Assembly: GCA_963971305.1 (NCBI GenBank)
Contig: OZ020306.1
Span: 57,572,686-57,636,685 of the forward strand
DNA: 64,000 bases
Source of the DNA: Arcuatula senhousia
Taxonomy: Eukaryota > Mollusca > Bivalvia > Mytilida > Mytilidae
Direction: 5' to 3'
In this document: piece by piece, positions 54,714-64,000 of the stretch
Layout of the letters: every line of letters starts with the position of its first letter
Numbering within the stretch: the first letter of the stretch is position 1
Notes under the pieces: generated by a model
What the model saw: only the letters and a program-made list of their open reading frames with translations
Told to the model about the DNA's origin: nothing
Databases searched by the model: none
Program-made: the position numbers and the translations under genes

Positions 54714-55690
54714 ACACTTGAACAAGTTTGCAGTATGCTTGATTTCCTCATTGACAACATATTTGTCACCTTCGGAGGAGAGATTTTTCAACAACAAATC
54801 GGCATTCCAATGGGCACAAACTGTGCTCCTCTCCTCGCCGATTTGTTTTTATACTTTTACGAGACTGAATTTCTTCAGGGACTCGTAAAGAACAAGAAGA
54901 TGAAAGAGGCAAGGTCATTTAATCTTACATTCAGATATATTGATGATGTCCTTTCTATCAATAACACTTCATTTGGTAGATGGATTCCTTCAATATATCC
55001 TCCGGAGTTGGAGATTAAAGAGACCACCGAATCAAATTGCTTCACGTCTTTCTTGGATTTGCACCTCGAATTTGACCCAGGTGGTCATCTCAGTACAAAA
55101 ATTTACGATAAACGAGACGATTTTAATTTTAAAATTATTAATTTTCCTAATCTACAGAGCAATATACCTACTTCTCCTGCATACGGTGTTTATATTTCAC
55201 AACTTATTCGATATGCCAGAGCTTGCACACATTTCACAGATTTTTTGATCAGACACCGATTTCTTCGTGACCGACTTTTGGAGCAGGGCTATAAGAAAAG
55301 ACGTCTCATACGATCACTGAAAAAATTCTTTCTTCGTTATCAGCCACTGGTAGAAAAGTTCAAAATTGAGTTAAAAGATATGATAGTTAATTGTTTTAAT
55401 TAGTGTTTGACTGGTCTGCTGTACTGAGATGATCACCTCAATATCCCTATTGTGTCTCACAACTATGTTGTGATCTATGGTCATTACCGGATCCTAAGAT
55501 CGCAATGGAAGAGGGAGGTTTGGCGCCATAAAACCTGGTTTAACCCACCATTTCGTTTGAAATGCCTGTACCAAGTCAGGACCATTGCGATCCACCAATT
55601 CTCCGGTATGACTGATTCGTTTTTGTCATTTTCTCTGGACTATGAGATTGATCATTCAAGTTCGGTAGTTTTGTTATTACCTTTATAGAC
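54714..55690 (+). pseudogene. 5'-truncated Penelope-like RT copy with intact C-terminal frame
   Basis: From LEQVCSMLDFLIDNIFVTFG it runs open through GIPMGTNCAPLLADLFLYF, RYIDDVLSINN, KIYDKRDDFNFKIINFPN and LIRYARAC to the same NCFN end as the element at 48.3-50.6 kb, then the same about 280-bp 3' UTR ending GTTATTACCTTTAT. About 200 RT residues are retained, including the catalytic DD, but the N-terminus, fingers and upstream domain are missing. Only a few substitutions separate the two copies, so it is recent. It inserted at the edge of an exon of gene copy 2. Confidence 0.88.
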
Positions 55691-56400
55691 TTCTAAAAAA
55701 TGAAAATATACAACACTTAATATAATTTTTAAAAACGTCTTTTAACTCTACAAATACATATAATGCATGCACAATGTCTAAATGAAGCGTGTAACTATTG
55801 ATAGTTTCAAAAAATTGTTAGCTTAACCACTATGACTTTTGACATGCATAAACCAATTCAGAAACATTGCTACGGCTTTTGTTTTTTCTAAGTTTTAATT
55901 AACAACTGATTTTTTATACAGATATAATTATGGGATTTAGGCCAAAAAAAAATATATCAAACTTTGAAAAGAGAAGGCAGGACCAAATGTAATCAAATTG
56001 TGAACCTATGATACAATGCAATTTTTATTGAAATACTGCAAACCATCCTATTTTGCGAGCAAGTTAAATTCATGGATTTCGCCAGGAACAGACAATAAAT
56101 CTTCCCAAAATTAACTCATTATCATAATAATCTAATTTTATTTATGACAAATTGTGAAATAGTTGACATTAAAACGAGAAATATTGCAGTCGCAAAAATA
56201 AACCGGTTAACAGTAAAAGTACAAATATATGAGGAAAAAAAACCTTTTTGTTCAGATGAGAAAAACATCTGAAAAATCATCTTACATATCAGAAGAAACA
56301 AGGAGTGCATCTGTATATATATACAACAAAAAGTATCTGAAATGTGTTTGCAAATGTTGAAACTATTAACCTATTCAAAGTTAATTTTATATGTACATAC
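55691..56400. other. Intron-like sequence of gene copy 2
   Basis: No second conserved exon could be identified here on the minus strand. Confidence 0.35.
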
Positions 56401-56510
56401 CTCTTTCTTTCTTTCATAACTAGCCCTTTTTTTCTTCTCATCTTCCCTTTTGTCCTTCTGCTTGTAACTATCTTCTTGCTTTTTTCTTATAAAGTATCTT
56501 GTTAGAGAAG
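56401..56510 (-). CDS. Internal 110-nt exon of gene copy 2
   Basis: Minus-strand acceptor TTTTTCCAG and donor GTATGT. Encodes SLTRYFIRKKQEDSYKQKDK, REDEKKKRASYERKKE. Same length, phase and C-terminal motif as the exon at 7967-8076. The preceding exon's last base completes an Ala codon. Confidence 0.7.
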
Positions 56511-56597
56511 CTGGAAAAATAAACATAAGAAAACATGAATCACATACATTTTTCGATATAAAGTCCAAAAACTGTGAGTTATCCCACAACATTGACT

Positions 56598-56876
56598 CAG
56601 TGAAGTTTTGTAGATCTTTTGATGCTTTTCTCTATCTTTTATACTTTTTGAGCTACATGTATAAGCTAAAAACTATGGCCTGACCCCTTGTTCCATTTTT
56701 ATTTATGGCCGCCATGTTGGTTGGTCCGCGTTTACATATTTCTGCAACTTGGTAGAGGGCATATTAAAGATCAAGTGTACAAAGTTTGAAAGCAATGACT
56801 TTAAAGAAAAGTCAACAGACGACAGATGCTTAAGGATGACATGAGATCACATGACTCTTTGGGTCAGGTGAGCTAA
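56598..56876 (+). repeat. AGCTCACC-type repeat, 3' end only
   Basis: Has TATCTTTTATACTTTTTGAG, GGCCGCCATGTTGGTTGG, CAACAGACGACAGATGC and the terminal TTTGGGTCAGGTGAGCT. Lies in an intron of gene copy 2 on the opposite strand. Confidence 0.65.
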
Positions 56877-56953
56877 ACTGCACTGTTTAACATTTGTACA
56901 ATGTACTTCTAAACTTCCTTCCTTGATGCTTGTATAAAAAGATATATACTTAC

Positions 56954-57051
56954 CATTCAATACAGTATGGTCAGCACTGTAATTAGGGTTCCAACCCTTC
57001 ACAAAATTGATAATATGCTGCGTCATTCCAGCATTATCTGCATCGTTGACT
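56954..57051 (-). CDS. Internal 98-nt exon of gene copy 2
   Basis: Minus-strand acceptor GACTTTTTTAG and donor GTAAGT. Encodes VNDADNAGMTQHIINFVKGW, NPNYSADHTVLN. Phase fits both neighbours (1 base, 32 codons, 1 base), joining the exons at 58261 and 56401 with no stop. Not recognised as a named domain. Confidence 0.6.
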
Positions 57052-57059
57052 CTAAAAAA

Positions 57060-58255
57060 GTCATGGCAAATAAGCAGAAAAGAAATATGAAGTTATAACA
57101 AATGTTGTAATGTAACATGGTATTTATCTTTAAAAGGTTTCAACAGTTTACATGAAAATTCAGGCTTTCCACAAAAAGTGAAAAAAAAACTCAAATAACT
57201 TTATGAGTCTATCTTTATGCATCAAACTAATTAAACAATGATTTGATTTGTATACCAAGATTATTTTTAGCACTACTTTTTTCCAAGAATCAGGCAGATA
57301 CTATTAATAGGGTGGTACATAGATAATAAATATACCAAAAAAATTCAATAGAATTAGGTAAAGCAACCCCAGTAAACTTTTGTTTTGACGATGACAGACC
57401 ACTTAATTTTTCAGTCAAGTCTTGGGTTTAGGAGTTATTACCAGTCAAAATATAGTAACATTGTACAGTGAAAAGTACAGGAAAAAATCCTGTCATAATT
57501 TTTCCCTATATAACTTGTCAAAAAATATATAGGCACCAACTACATTTTAAGATGTAAAAACTTCATTGGGTTTGTTTTCATGGTAAAATTAATGCATCTA
57601 TACCCCATAATCCAAAATTGGAAATTATCAATGTGCCATCCCCTGTCTGATCCTTATGTGGAATAGTACTTAATTTCAAAAATATATAAACAAACTCAAA
57701 CAATTGTGATGTTTTATCCGAAGAAAAGGTAGGAAAAGCGATCAAATTGGTCCTTTAAATTGTGCATATTTAACTTTTTATATATATTTAATTGTTATTG
57801 TAGGATTGTGTAGTTGAATGGTTATAGAAAAAGGCAATGTTTTTAGAATTTGAACTTAATCGCTAAAATATGCATGATCAATTGTAAAACCAGCAAAACG
57901 ACAAAATACATGTATGTCAAAAATAACTTAAACTTATGCAGTTTTTAAAAAACTAAATATATAAGCAAATCTATGACAAACAAAGATATCTTCATGTATG
58001 ATGATGCTACACCCCCTCATTTAAATATTTTTGTGTGTTACAAGTTGGCTTAATAAACTTTATAAATAATTTATTTCATTATAAATATCATATGATAATT
58101 TGCCATTTTTCAAGTCTTGAGTTATAGTAAATGCATGTTGGTTGATAAGATTTTAACTTGTTGAAAACAAAAACAGTCTTTATCATATCTTGTTCTTTAT
58201 GAAGTAATGTTTGAATGATCTTATTAACTTGAGCAACTAAATAATATATATTATT
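57060..58255. other. Intron-like sequence of gene copy 2
   Basis: AT-rich, no further exon found. Confidence 0.4.
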
Positions 58256-58260
58256 ATTAC

Positions 58261-58328
58261 CTCTTGCCTTCAAAGTACCATTTGAAACCTTTCTTTTCTC
58301 CATCCAAATAGCCATTTTTAACTGCATT
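58261..58328 (-). CDS. Internal 68-nt exon of gene copy 2
   Basis: Minus-strand acceptor TATTTTTTTTAG and donor GTAATA. Encodes NAVKNGYLDGEKKGFKWYFE then GK and the first two bases of an Arg codon; the next exon supplies the third base. The gene's earlier exons would lie beyond a LINE copy that starts at 58442 and are not seen. Confidence 0.55.
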
Positions 58329-58441
58329 CTAAAAAAAATAAACAACCAAAACATACATATAAATTAATATATACACTGTATTAGTATTTCTGTAACATCT
58401 TTTTATTCACCATTTATTTCAATCTTACTCTCCATTAACCC

Positions 58442-58531
58442 CCCGTGCGGGAACCGGGTGTGAAAAGAATAGTCCCGCAGCCGCCCGTAAAGCTTGTCGT
58501 AAGAAGCGACTAAACGGGTCAACATGTTTGC
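58442..58531 (+). promoter_or_regulatory. Structured 5' module of the LINE, shared with SINE families A and B
   Basis: UGCGGGA pairs with UCCCGCA about 20 nt later; CCCGU then pairs with ACGGG around a GUCGUAAGAAGCGAC hairpin. Family A has the same layout with CCUAG/CUAAGG and GUCG/CGAC; family B has AGCGC/GCGCU. The outer helix changes sequence but keeps pairing, which supports an RNA structure. It may serve an internal promoter, translation or processing role. Confidence 0.6.
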
Positions 58532-58965
58532 CGTGTGTTGCGACCTGTGTCGGGGGAGGACGGGATCCTGGTCCACGTATGTGGGCTTTGGCCCTTACTT
58601 CTCCTAGACAGGCGGTCAGATTCGGCTCGGTCTGATCAATCGGCTGGTCACGCCAAGCCCTGTAAAGCACCTTCTCGTTTATTTCAAACTCTTTTTCCGT
58701 AATATAAGAATTTATAACTTGATGTCAGTTATGCTTTACAGAAGGCGGTGGCTCATGGGTCAATCGTGTGGATGTTATTCTGGAGAGTTGTATCGCCGGG
58801 TAACCCCCGGCACGATGCTTGTCTCCCTAAAGGAATACTCTGTGCGAGTATGCTGTCCTTGTAACCCTGGTGCTTTCAACAGGAGAGCCGTTGTATAACA
58901 GCATCGCCCTTGTTGGCGCTCCATGGCGGGCGGGGAGCAAGGCAGTGAAACTCTCTTCTCCCATC

Positions 58966-60498
58966 ATGGCTTCCCAAAAAAAACAAGCAACAAGTTCTAG
59001 TGAAAAGTATAAACGAAATATTTCATGTAGTGATAGTGATGATCAGGATGCACCAGCTTCTTCAAAACGTCAAAACACAACAAATGATAGTTGGCCAAAG
59101 TTTATTGTACTTTCAAGCAAAGATGCCACTCGTCCTTTGACAAAGGTTTCGCCCTTTGTCATTGCGAAAACAATTAAGGGTGTTACCGGAGGTGATGTTC
59201 CCAAGGTTACGAAACTCCGATCCGGTAACCTCCTAGTAGAGTGTGCCAAACAACAACAATCAAAAAACATCTTGACAATTTCATCCATTTTAGAGGTACC
59301 AGTTTCCGCTGAAGCTAATCGATCATTGAATCTTTCGCAGGGTATCATTCGAGATAGAGACCGAAACCTTGCTGATTTATCAGAGAAAGAAATATGCTCT
59401 GAACTTTCATCACAAGGTGTCTCACACGTTAAAAGGTTTACAAAAAAGGAAGACAACAAAATTATTAAATTAAACACATACCTTATTACATTTAATTCCG
59501 CATCTCCACCAAGTCACATTAATCTGGGTCTTTACAGAGTGTCCGTAGACATTTTTATTCCCAATCCTCTCCGTTGTTTTAAATGCCAACGTTTTGGCCA
59601 CGGGAAGGCCACCTGCAACGGGAAGGAAAAATGTGTAAAGTGCGCTGAGGAAGGCCACTCAGATTTCAACTGTACGAAAAATCCAAAATGTGTTAACTGC
59701 AGTGGTGATCATTTTTCGTCTTCAAAACAATGTCCAACTCTTCTACGTGAAAAAGAAATCCAAAAACTTAAAGCAGAAAAGAACATTACCTACCAAGAAG
59801 CTCGTCGTCAAGTCTCTATCTCGAGTGATACAGCACCATCCATGTCTTACGCAGAGGCTGCTAAACCCTCTAGGACATATGGTTGGCAAACCATGTACAC
59901 TTGGCCTGAGGGTGAAATTAAGCCCCGTACTTGCAACACCAATGGATGGATGTTTGGTGCTGACTGTTTCGTGGATGATATCCCAAAAAGCAATATCAAA
60001 TACGAGAGGCCTTGGAAGGAATTGTGTGATAATCATCCCCCACCACGTAAGTCAACAGCAGGTCCAAATAATGATTCAATGGTCGATGAGGATTTGTTTA
60101 TAATTCCACGAAAATCGTCTTGGACTGGATTTGGAGCTCCAACCAAACCTTCCAATCTTCAACCCCCATCAATTTCTCTTTCTTCCAAACAGAGTCAATC
60201 GTCTTCCTCAAGGTCGTCATCTGCTGCTCAACCTGGAAATAGACAGCAGCGACCCTCACAGCCAGGAAGACGCCAGAGTTCATCGCAGCAGACGTCACCG
60301 CTAAAAATGCGTAGATCAAAGAAGGCCGAACGAGATGCAATTTATATGCATAATCGTTTCGGCTCTCTTGGTGACGACATGGAGTCTGATATGGATCTAT
60401 CGGAAACACCTGTCGACCGTTCACAGAGCCAGTCTCCACAGAGGAGACGTAGGCGATCACTCGGTAGACTTTCTGATCCCATACAGACTCCAAAATGA
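58966..60498 (+). CDS. LINE ORF1 protein (Gag-like, three CCHC knuckles)
   Basis: 510 codons from ATG (MASQKKQATSSSEKYKRNIS) to the ATGA overlap with ORF2. An earlier in-frame non-ATG extension is possible but the ATG gives a normal start. Residues about 45-195 read as an RRM-like globular region (FIVLSSKDATRPLTKVSPF, VTKLRSGNLLVECA). Three zinc knuckles begin near residue 204: CFKCQRFGHGKATC, CVKCAEEGHSDFNC and CVNCSGDHFSSSKQC. The tail is Ser/Gln/Arg-rich, ending in an acidic SDMDLSETPV stretch and a RRRRRS run. Role by analogy: RNA binding in the retrotransposition particle. This copy appears intact. Confidence 0.9.
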   Translation: MASQKKQATSSSEKYKRNISCSDSDDQDAPASSKRQNTTNDSWPKFIVLSSKDATRPLTKVSPFVIAKTIKGVTGGDVPKVTKLRSGNLLVECAKQQQSKNILTISSILEVPVSAEANRSLNLSQGIIRDRDRNLADLSEKEICSELSSQGVSHVKRFTKKEDNKIIKLNTYLITFNSASPPSHINLGLYRVSVDIFIPNPLRCFKCQRFGHGKATCNGKEKCVKCAEEGHSDFNCTKNPKCVNCSGDHFSSSKQCPTLLREKEIQKLKAEKNITYQEARRQVSISSDTAPSMSYAEAAKPSRTYGWQTMYTWPEGEIKPRTCNTNGWMFGADCFVDDIPKSNIKYERPWKELCDNHPPPRKSTAGPNNDSMVDEDLFIIPRKSSWTGFGAPTKPSNLQPPSISLSSKQSQSSSSRSSSAAQPGNRQQRPSQPGRRQSSSQQTSPLKMRRSKKAERDAIYMHNRFGSLGDDMESDMDLSETPVDRSQSQSPQRRRRRSLGRLSDPIQTPK

Positions 60499-60818
60499 GT
60501 ACCATCATTCAATGGAATTGCCGAGGCCTTAAGGCCAACTTTCTTGAATTACAACTTTTAGTGCAGTCTTTTAATCCAACTGTCTTTTGTCTCCAGGAAA
60601 CACACCTCAAGGAAACTGACACGATTTCCTTGAAGGGTTTTTCTATGTATAACACATTTTCTAATACAGAACGAGCTTCTGGCGGATCCTCCATCTTAGT
60701 TAAGGATCGTATTCTCCATAGTTCGATTCCTTTAACTACCGATCTGCAAGCAGTTGCCGTTAGAGTTTCATTACATCAAACAATAACTCTATGTTCAGTT
60801 TATATACCACCTAATGAT
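60495..60818 (+). pseudogene. LINE ORF2, endonuclease N-terminal piece
   Basis: Starts ATGAGTACC overlapping the ORF1 stop and carries QWNCRGL and QETHLK, then ends at VYIPPN where the inverted-repeat element starts. About 108 codons remain; the catalytic GDFN and GSDH motifs, RT and RNase H are gone. Confidence 0.88.
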
Positions 60819-61680
60819 ATGGGACGCAGTCCCACATATGTAGAAACTTCCAAAAGTTAATGGTTTGGTTTTTCTTCCAAACCGGATGTGCCGAGTGCGC
60901 GCAAGCGCACTAGGCACGAATTTCTATGGGGCCAGAAATTCGATGCTTTTCTTTTAATAAATTTTAAAACTGACAGATCTAATAACCACAGTTTAATTTC
61001 TTTTTAAAATATACAGGAGACTACGGATGGAAAGTCAAAACTAAACTCTCTAAATATATTTTTCAAGGAAACTCTCGTTGTCAAAGAGATGAAATAATCA
61101 CGCCGAGTTCTCGCGAGAATGGTCATTGTAAACAGGTGCGTTAGGAACAATCGTGATTGTTTACTAATAATTCAACCAATTTATGGCGATGTTTAGGCGG
61201 GTGTTTTAAACAATAACAATAAAAGCAACGCTGAATAGAAAAAAAAGATGGTCTTACCTTAGGCTTAGCTGATCATGGAGATTTTTTAATCAATCCTGTG
61301 CATGTGCATGTTCCGGTGTTTTTTTTTTTCCAAAATCCTGATTGAAAACAAGTCGTCATTTTCTGCCAGGTTTTTATATCAATTTTCTCCACCCAATACT
61401 TCTTAAAAGATATATTGGTCTACAGAAAAATCACCCAAAACCTGGCAGAGAAAAAGGTTGCTTTGTTTACTTCTGCTGGAGCGCGAAATACTCTGACCGG
61501 GAAATGACGTCATTGATAACGTACACCAAAAGAAGGTTATTTCGTCCCGTCAACGTCATCCTTCTATTTTAGAATGTTATGTTCAAATATTTGTAATTTG
61601 CACAAATAATTCGATATTTTTAATTATTAGTTGTTGATCAATGACATTTTTGACAACTATTTTCTAAAGCTGCGTCCCAT
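60819..61680. mobile_element. 862-bp element with ATGGGACGCAG inverted ends
   Basis: ATGGGACGCAG at the left and CTGCGTCCCAT at the right. Near the left end CGAATTTCT...AGAAATTCG can form a hairpin. No transposase ORF; the short ORF inside is unsupported. A TSD is not clear. It truncates the LINE. Confidence 0.6.
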
Positions 61681-61894
61681 TTTAGGTTGCACCTATTATC
61701 ATATTAACTTAACTTTAGCACAGTATTTGACATGTTGTAATAGCAGCAACGCTACGAGTGTGTTGCAACAAGCAAGCATCATTCTGGGGCACAAAATGCA
61801 AGTTCACCCTCGTTATGACCTCAGTTGTTGATTATTGTAGAGTTGGTTTTTTCGTGCTTCTATGTAATTTTCTGTTTCATGATGTTCTCGTAAT

Positions 61895-62145
61895 ATTAAC
61901 TGAATTTGTCTTTGCACATTGGCACCTCTCCTTTTTCATTTTCCCCCTGGCCTTGTGGTCGTTCGGTTATAATGCGGCAGCAAACCATAATGAACGAACG
62001 TGTGCGGAGATGATCCCCTTGTGGATCGCGAATTAGTGCACCACATGGACTTAATTGTCCGCCCCTACTCACCTCTCCCCTTTTCCGTAGTCTTAAAAAT
62101 TTGCAGTTCCTTTGTTTCCCAACCAACCCCATTTTTCAACTCCCA
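61895..62145 (+). repeat. Diverged SINE-like copy (A/B mosaic)
   Basis: Shares GTTATAATGCGG, GCAAACCATAATG, TTAGTGCACCACATGG and CCCCTACTCACCTCTCCCC with the SINE families, out of their exact order. The 5' module is missing. Confidence 0.6.
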
Positions 62146-62205
62146 GTCTGTGTATGCTCAACCAGCATTGAATTTAAGACGGAAAAGGGTCGTTGATGTA
62201 AAACA

Positions 62206-62311
62206 GGATAATGGGACACAGGCCAATCAGGTAGGAGAGTTTTGACTGCCACTTGAAAAAGAATAGATGGGTAGGGACGGGAAATTTATATTAGCCTCCT
62301 GCATGGGGATC
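62206..62311 (-). repeat. SINE-like family B fragment
   Basis: Plus-strand blocks GGCCAATCAGGTAGGAGAG and AGCCTCCTGCATGGGGATC match family B. It abuts the tail of the next copy. Confidence 0.65.
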
Positions 62312-62793
62312 TAGTTAGTTAGTTATTTCTTTACTCCCAAGCAGCACGACTTCGGCTATATCCAGGCGATGAACATGAAAGTGGTGATACAATGAACATG
62401 AAATGATGATAAAGTGGAGGAAATGGGGACACAAGGACAATCGGGTAGGAGAGATTTGACTGCCACTGGTAAAAGGAGTGATGGGTAGGGATGGGAAATT
62501 TAGCCTCCTGCATGAGGATCCTACGGCTCCTACTCTTACCGAGACCTGCAGCAGGGTTTTTTAACGTGCGAGGAACGTGACATTTTCCCAACACGGTGCA
62601 CCACTATGGTTTGCGGTCAGGGTTCCGCATTATAGGCTGACGACCCCGGCATTCATTATGACAGGGCTGCCCCATTCCACCACCTGGGGCACATATCTCA
62701 GTCGCTTTAAGGGCAAAGCGGCCTGACCCGATGTCAGGTTTCTGAGCGTTCTTTAGTGGACTTTTACCGACAAGCGTAGCGCTGCTGCGGGCG
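62312..62793 (-). repeat. SINE-like family B, nearly full-length
   Basis: Tail TTAGTTAGTTA at the left, family body to GACAAGCGTAGCGCTGCTGC, losing only the very 5' end. A clean duplication is not found. Confidence 0.8.
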
Positions 62794-63100
62794 GGTTGGT
62801 TATATCCCACTAAAGTAAGTGTTTATACGCTTGTGTTAGGGTTTTTCATTGTCAATCACCATAGGTAAGGATTCAAGAATGTGTGAAGTTTTGGCCGAGG
62901 ATTTCGTCACTTTCCGAGTACATTGGTTTATGGTTCATTGAGGGTACATTTGCCTGTTTTGTGAGTTGGTTCATTTTCTCTATGGCTAGTGGTCGTACAT
63001 TGGTCCGATCTGGGTGATATACATTTATGAGTTCTGTGTCTTGGGTGGGTCTACACAATTCAATTTGTTGTTGTCTTTTCCTGATTATGACTGAAATGCT
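62794..63100 (-). repeat. Unclassified dispersed repeat, copy 2
   Basis: Counterpart of 26398-26715 (see there). Like that copy it lies against a SINE, on the 5' side of a family B unit. Confidence 0.5.
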
Positions 63101-63129
63101 GTCGACTGGGCATAAAACGAACAAAAAAC

Positions 63130-63300
63130 GTAAAATTTCTTGAGTGATGACAACAACCTGGGAGCAACGTACCCCTGTGTTAACAATTTGCTTGTCAGCC
63201 GTGTAGCTCTATCAAGGAAGTCTTTGTACTCCCCACATGCTCTGGAATAACGAATCAATTGTGATACGTAAACTCCATATGCTGGAGCGGACGGAGCTTT
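63130..63300 (-). pseudogene. Penelope-like RT C-terminal fragment
   Basis: The minus strand encodes APSAPAYGVYVSQLIRYSRA, then YKDFLDRATRLTSKLLTQGY and SSLKKFY. This is the thumb-side end of the RT seen at 48 kb (YGVYISQLIRYARAC...). All catalytic motifs are absent. Confidence 0.75.
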
Positions 63301-63369
63301 GAGAAAAAAAAGCTTGAAGAAAATTCGTACTGACATGCATTTATGTCGGTTTGTCTGTATCCCAAACAA

Positions 63370-64000
63370 GATGTTGAAGTCTGACAGGTGAAAAAGTCAT
63401 AAAGGACCTACAGTTCGTCATATTGAACCACCCTACCACGTTTCAAATCATTCTTATGTAGTGTTTTGGCAAAAGCTTGAAGTAAATTTTTACGGAAGAA
63501 AAAATCCAACAGGTCGGTAAGTCGCTTATGATGTACAGTTTGTCATACTGAGCATTCCTACAAAGTTTTAAATCATTCTCATGTATACGGTTTCTGGAAA
63601 AAAAATACGAAAATTCGTACGGACGGATGGACAGGAGTAAAGCTTAATGACCCTGACGACATGTCGGCGGGCATAAAAAAGCAGGATTTCAGATATCAGA
63701 CAGAATAGTGCATTTTGACTGAATTAAAAGGAATTATAGTAGATTTAACAAAATGCGCGCATTAGCGAATACGAATACGAATCTTTATTGTCATTAAACT
63801 TTTATACAGTTTGTGAAACATAAACATACACAGATATAAAACTAACTAAAGCACACAATAATACATAGTTACAAGTAAAGCAAAATTAAGGGTCCCCTGT
63901 CCTCAGTTCAAAAGACTTTTTTATAAAGGATCCTAGTTTATTTACTTGCAATGGTGTTGAAGGGTTTAACAAATAAGTTACTTTTTCTTCATCATTCATA
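63370..64000. other. Unassigned sequence, probably tandem or dispersed repeat
   Basis: Similar phrases occur twice near 63420-63600 (AAGTCGCTTATGATGTACAG, GTTTTAAATCATTCTCATG), with a GGACGGATGGACAGG segment. An ACGAATACGAATCTTTATTG run occurs at 63769. No gene supported. Confidence 0.4.

Larger units (their letters stand above)
58442..60818 (+). mobile_element. I/Nimb-like LINE, 5' half with leader, interrupted after 2.4 kb
   Basis: Leader, complete ORF1 and the first about 108 codons of ORF2 closely related to the copy at 40.6 kb. It starts CCCCGTGCGGGAACCGGGTG, which is probably the natural 5' end because the SINE families share it. It ends at an ATGGGACGCAG inverted repeat. The remaining ORF2 is not found after that element. 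Confidence 0.85.

Noticed and set aside
61681..61760. Possible LINE ORF2 continuation after the inverted-repeat element (TTAACTTTAGCACA resembles TTAACATTAGCACA)
   Set aside because: Only about 14 bases agree; the sequence on both sides does not align with the LINE at 41.9 kb.
1..64000. CRISPR arrays, operons, riboswitches or bacterial genes
   Set aside because: No direct-repeat/spacer pattern, no ribosome-binding-site organisation; splice sites and LINE/SINE content indicate an animal nuclear genome.

Overview
The window looks like non-coding, repeat-saturated nuclear DNA of a bivalve mollusc, most likely a mussel (Mytilus-like). The support is AT-rich sequence, a 100-N assembly gap, spliced exons with GT/AG borders, and repeat types typical of mussels: hammerhead-ribozyme tandem repeats, Penelope-like reverse transcriptases, an I/Nimb-like LINE and several SINE-like families. 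The taxon is inferred from family knowledge, not from a search. No conserved housekeeping gene, rRNA gene, CRISPR array or operon was found.

Layout. 0-10 kb: a long-TIR element at the left edge, AGCTCACC-type repeats, a Penelope-like RT split by one of them, and the 3' exons of an unrecognised multi-exon gene (7.97-9.48 kb). 10-23 kb: SINEs, a decayed transposase-like ORF, two orphan exons, a TACGACCGC-type repeat, LINE and helicase scraps, tRNA-derived SINEs and the gap. 23-37 kb: SINEs with clear target-site duplications (TSDs), a second hammerhead-like motif on the minus strand, helicase remnants, tandem repeats, a 555-bp TA-flanked MITE, nested SINEs, TTAGGG-like repeats and an RT amino-terminal fragment.

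37-46 kb holds the two clearest mobile units. One is a 1,370-bp array of 358-bp monomers, each with a textbook hammerhead ribozyme, inserted in a SINE with a 19-bp TSD. The other is a 5'-truncated LINE whose 1,225-codon ORF2 (endonuclease, RT, RNase H) is uninterrupted. 46-58 kb: another truncated SINE, a nearly complete Penelope-like element broken by one stop codon, a dead hammerhead, and a second, diverged copy of the 8-kb gene on the minus strand (exons 54.4-58.3 kb), cut by a 5'-truncated Penelope-like copy. 58-64 kb: the 5' half of the same LINE family with its 5' leader and an intact ORF1, a TIR element cutting into it, and more SINE and RT fragments.

How the parts relate. The LINE leader and the two SINE-like families share a structured 5' module, so the SINEs may derive part of their sequence from the LINE; which machinery moves them is unknown. 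The hammerhead array is a non-autonomous retrozyme probably moved by Penelope-like RTs, which also occur here. The paralogous multi-exon gene has the same exon length and phase at both loci and similar AAAAGATG-rich flanks, so it may itself be carried by an undescribed DNA transposon.
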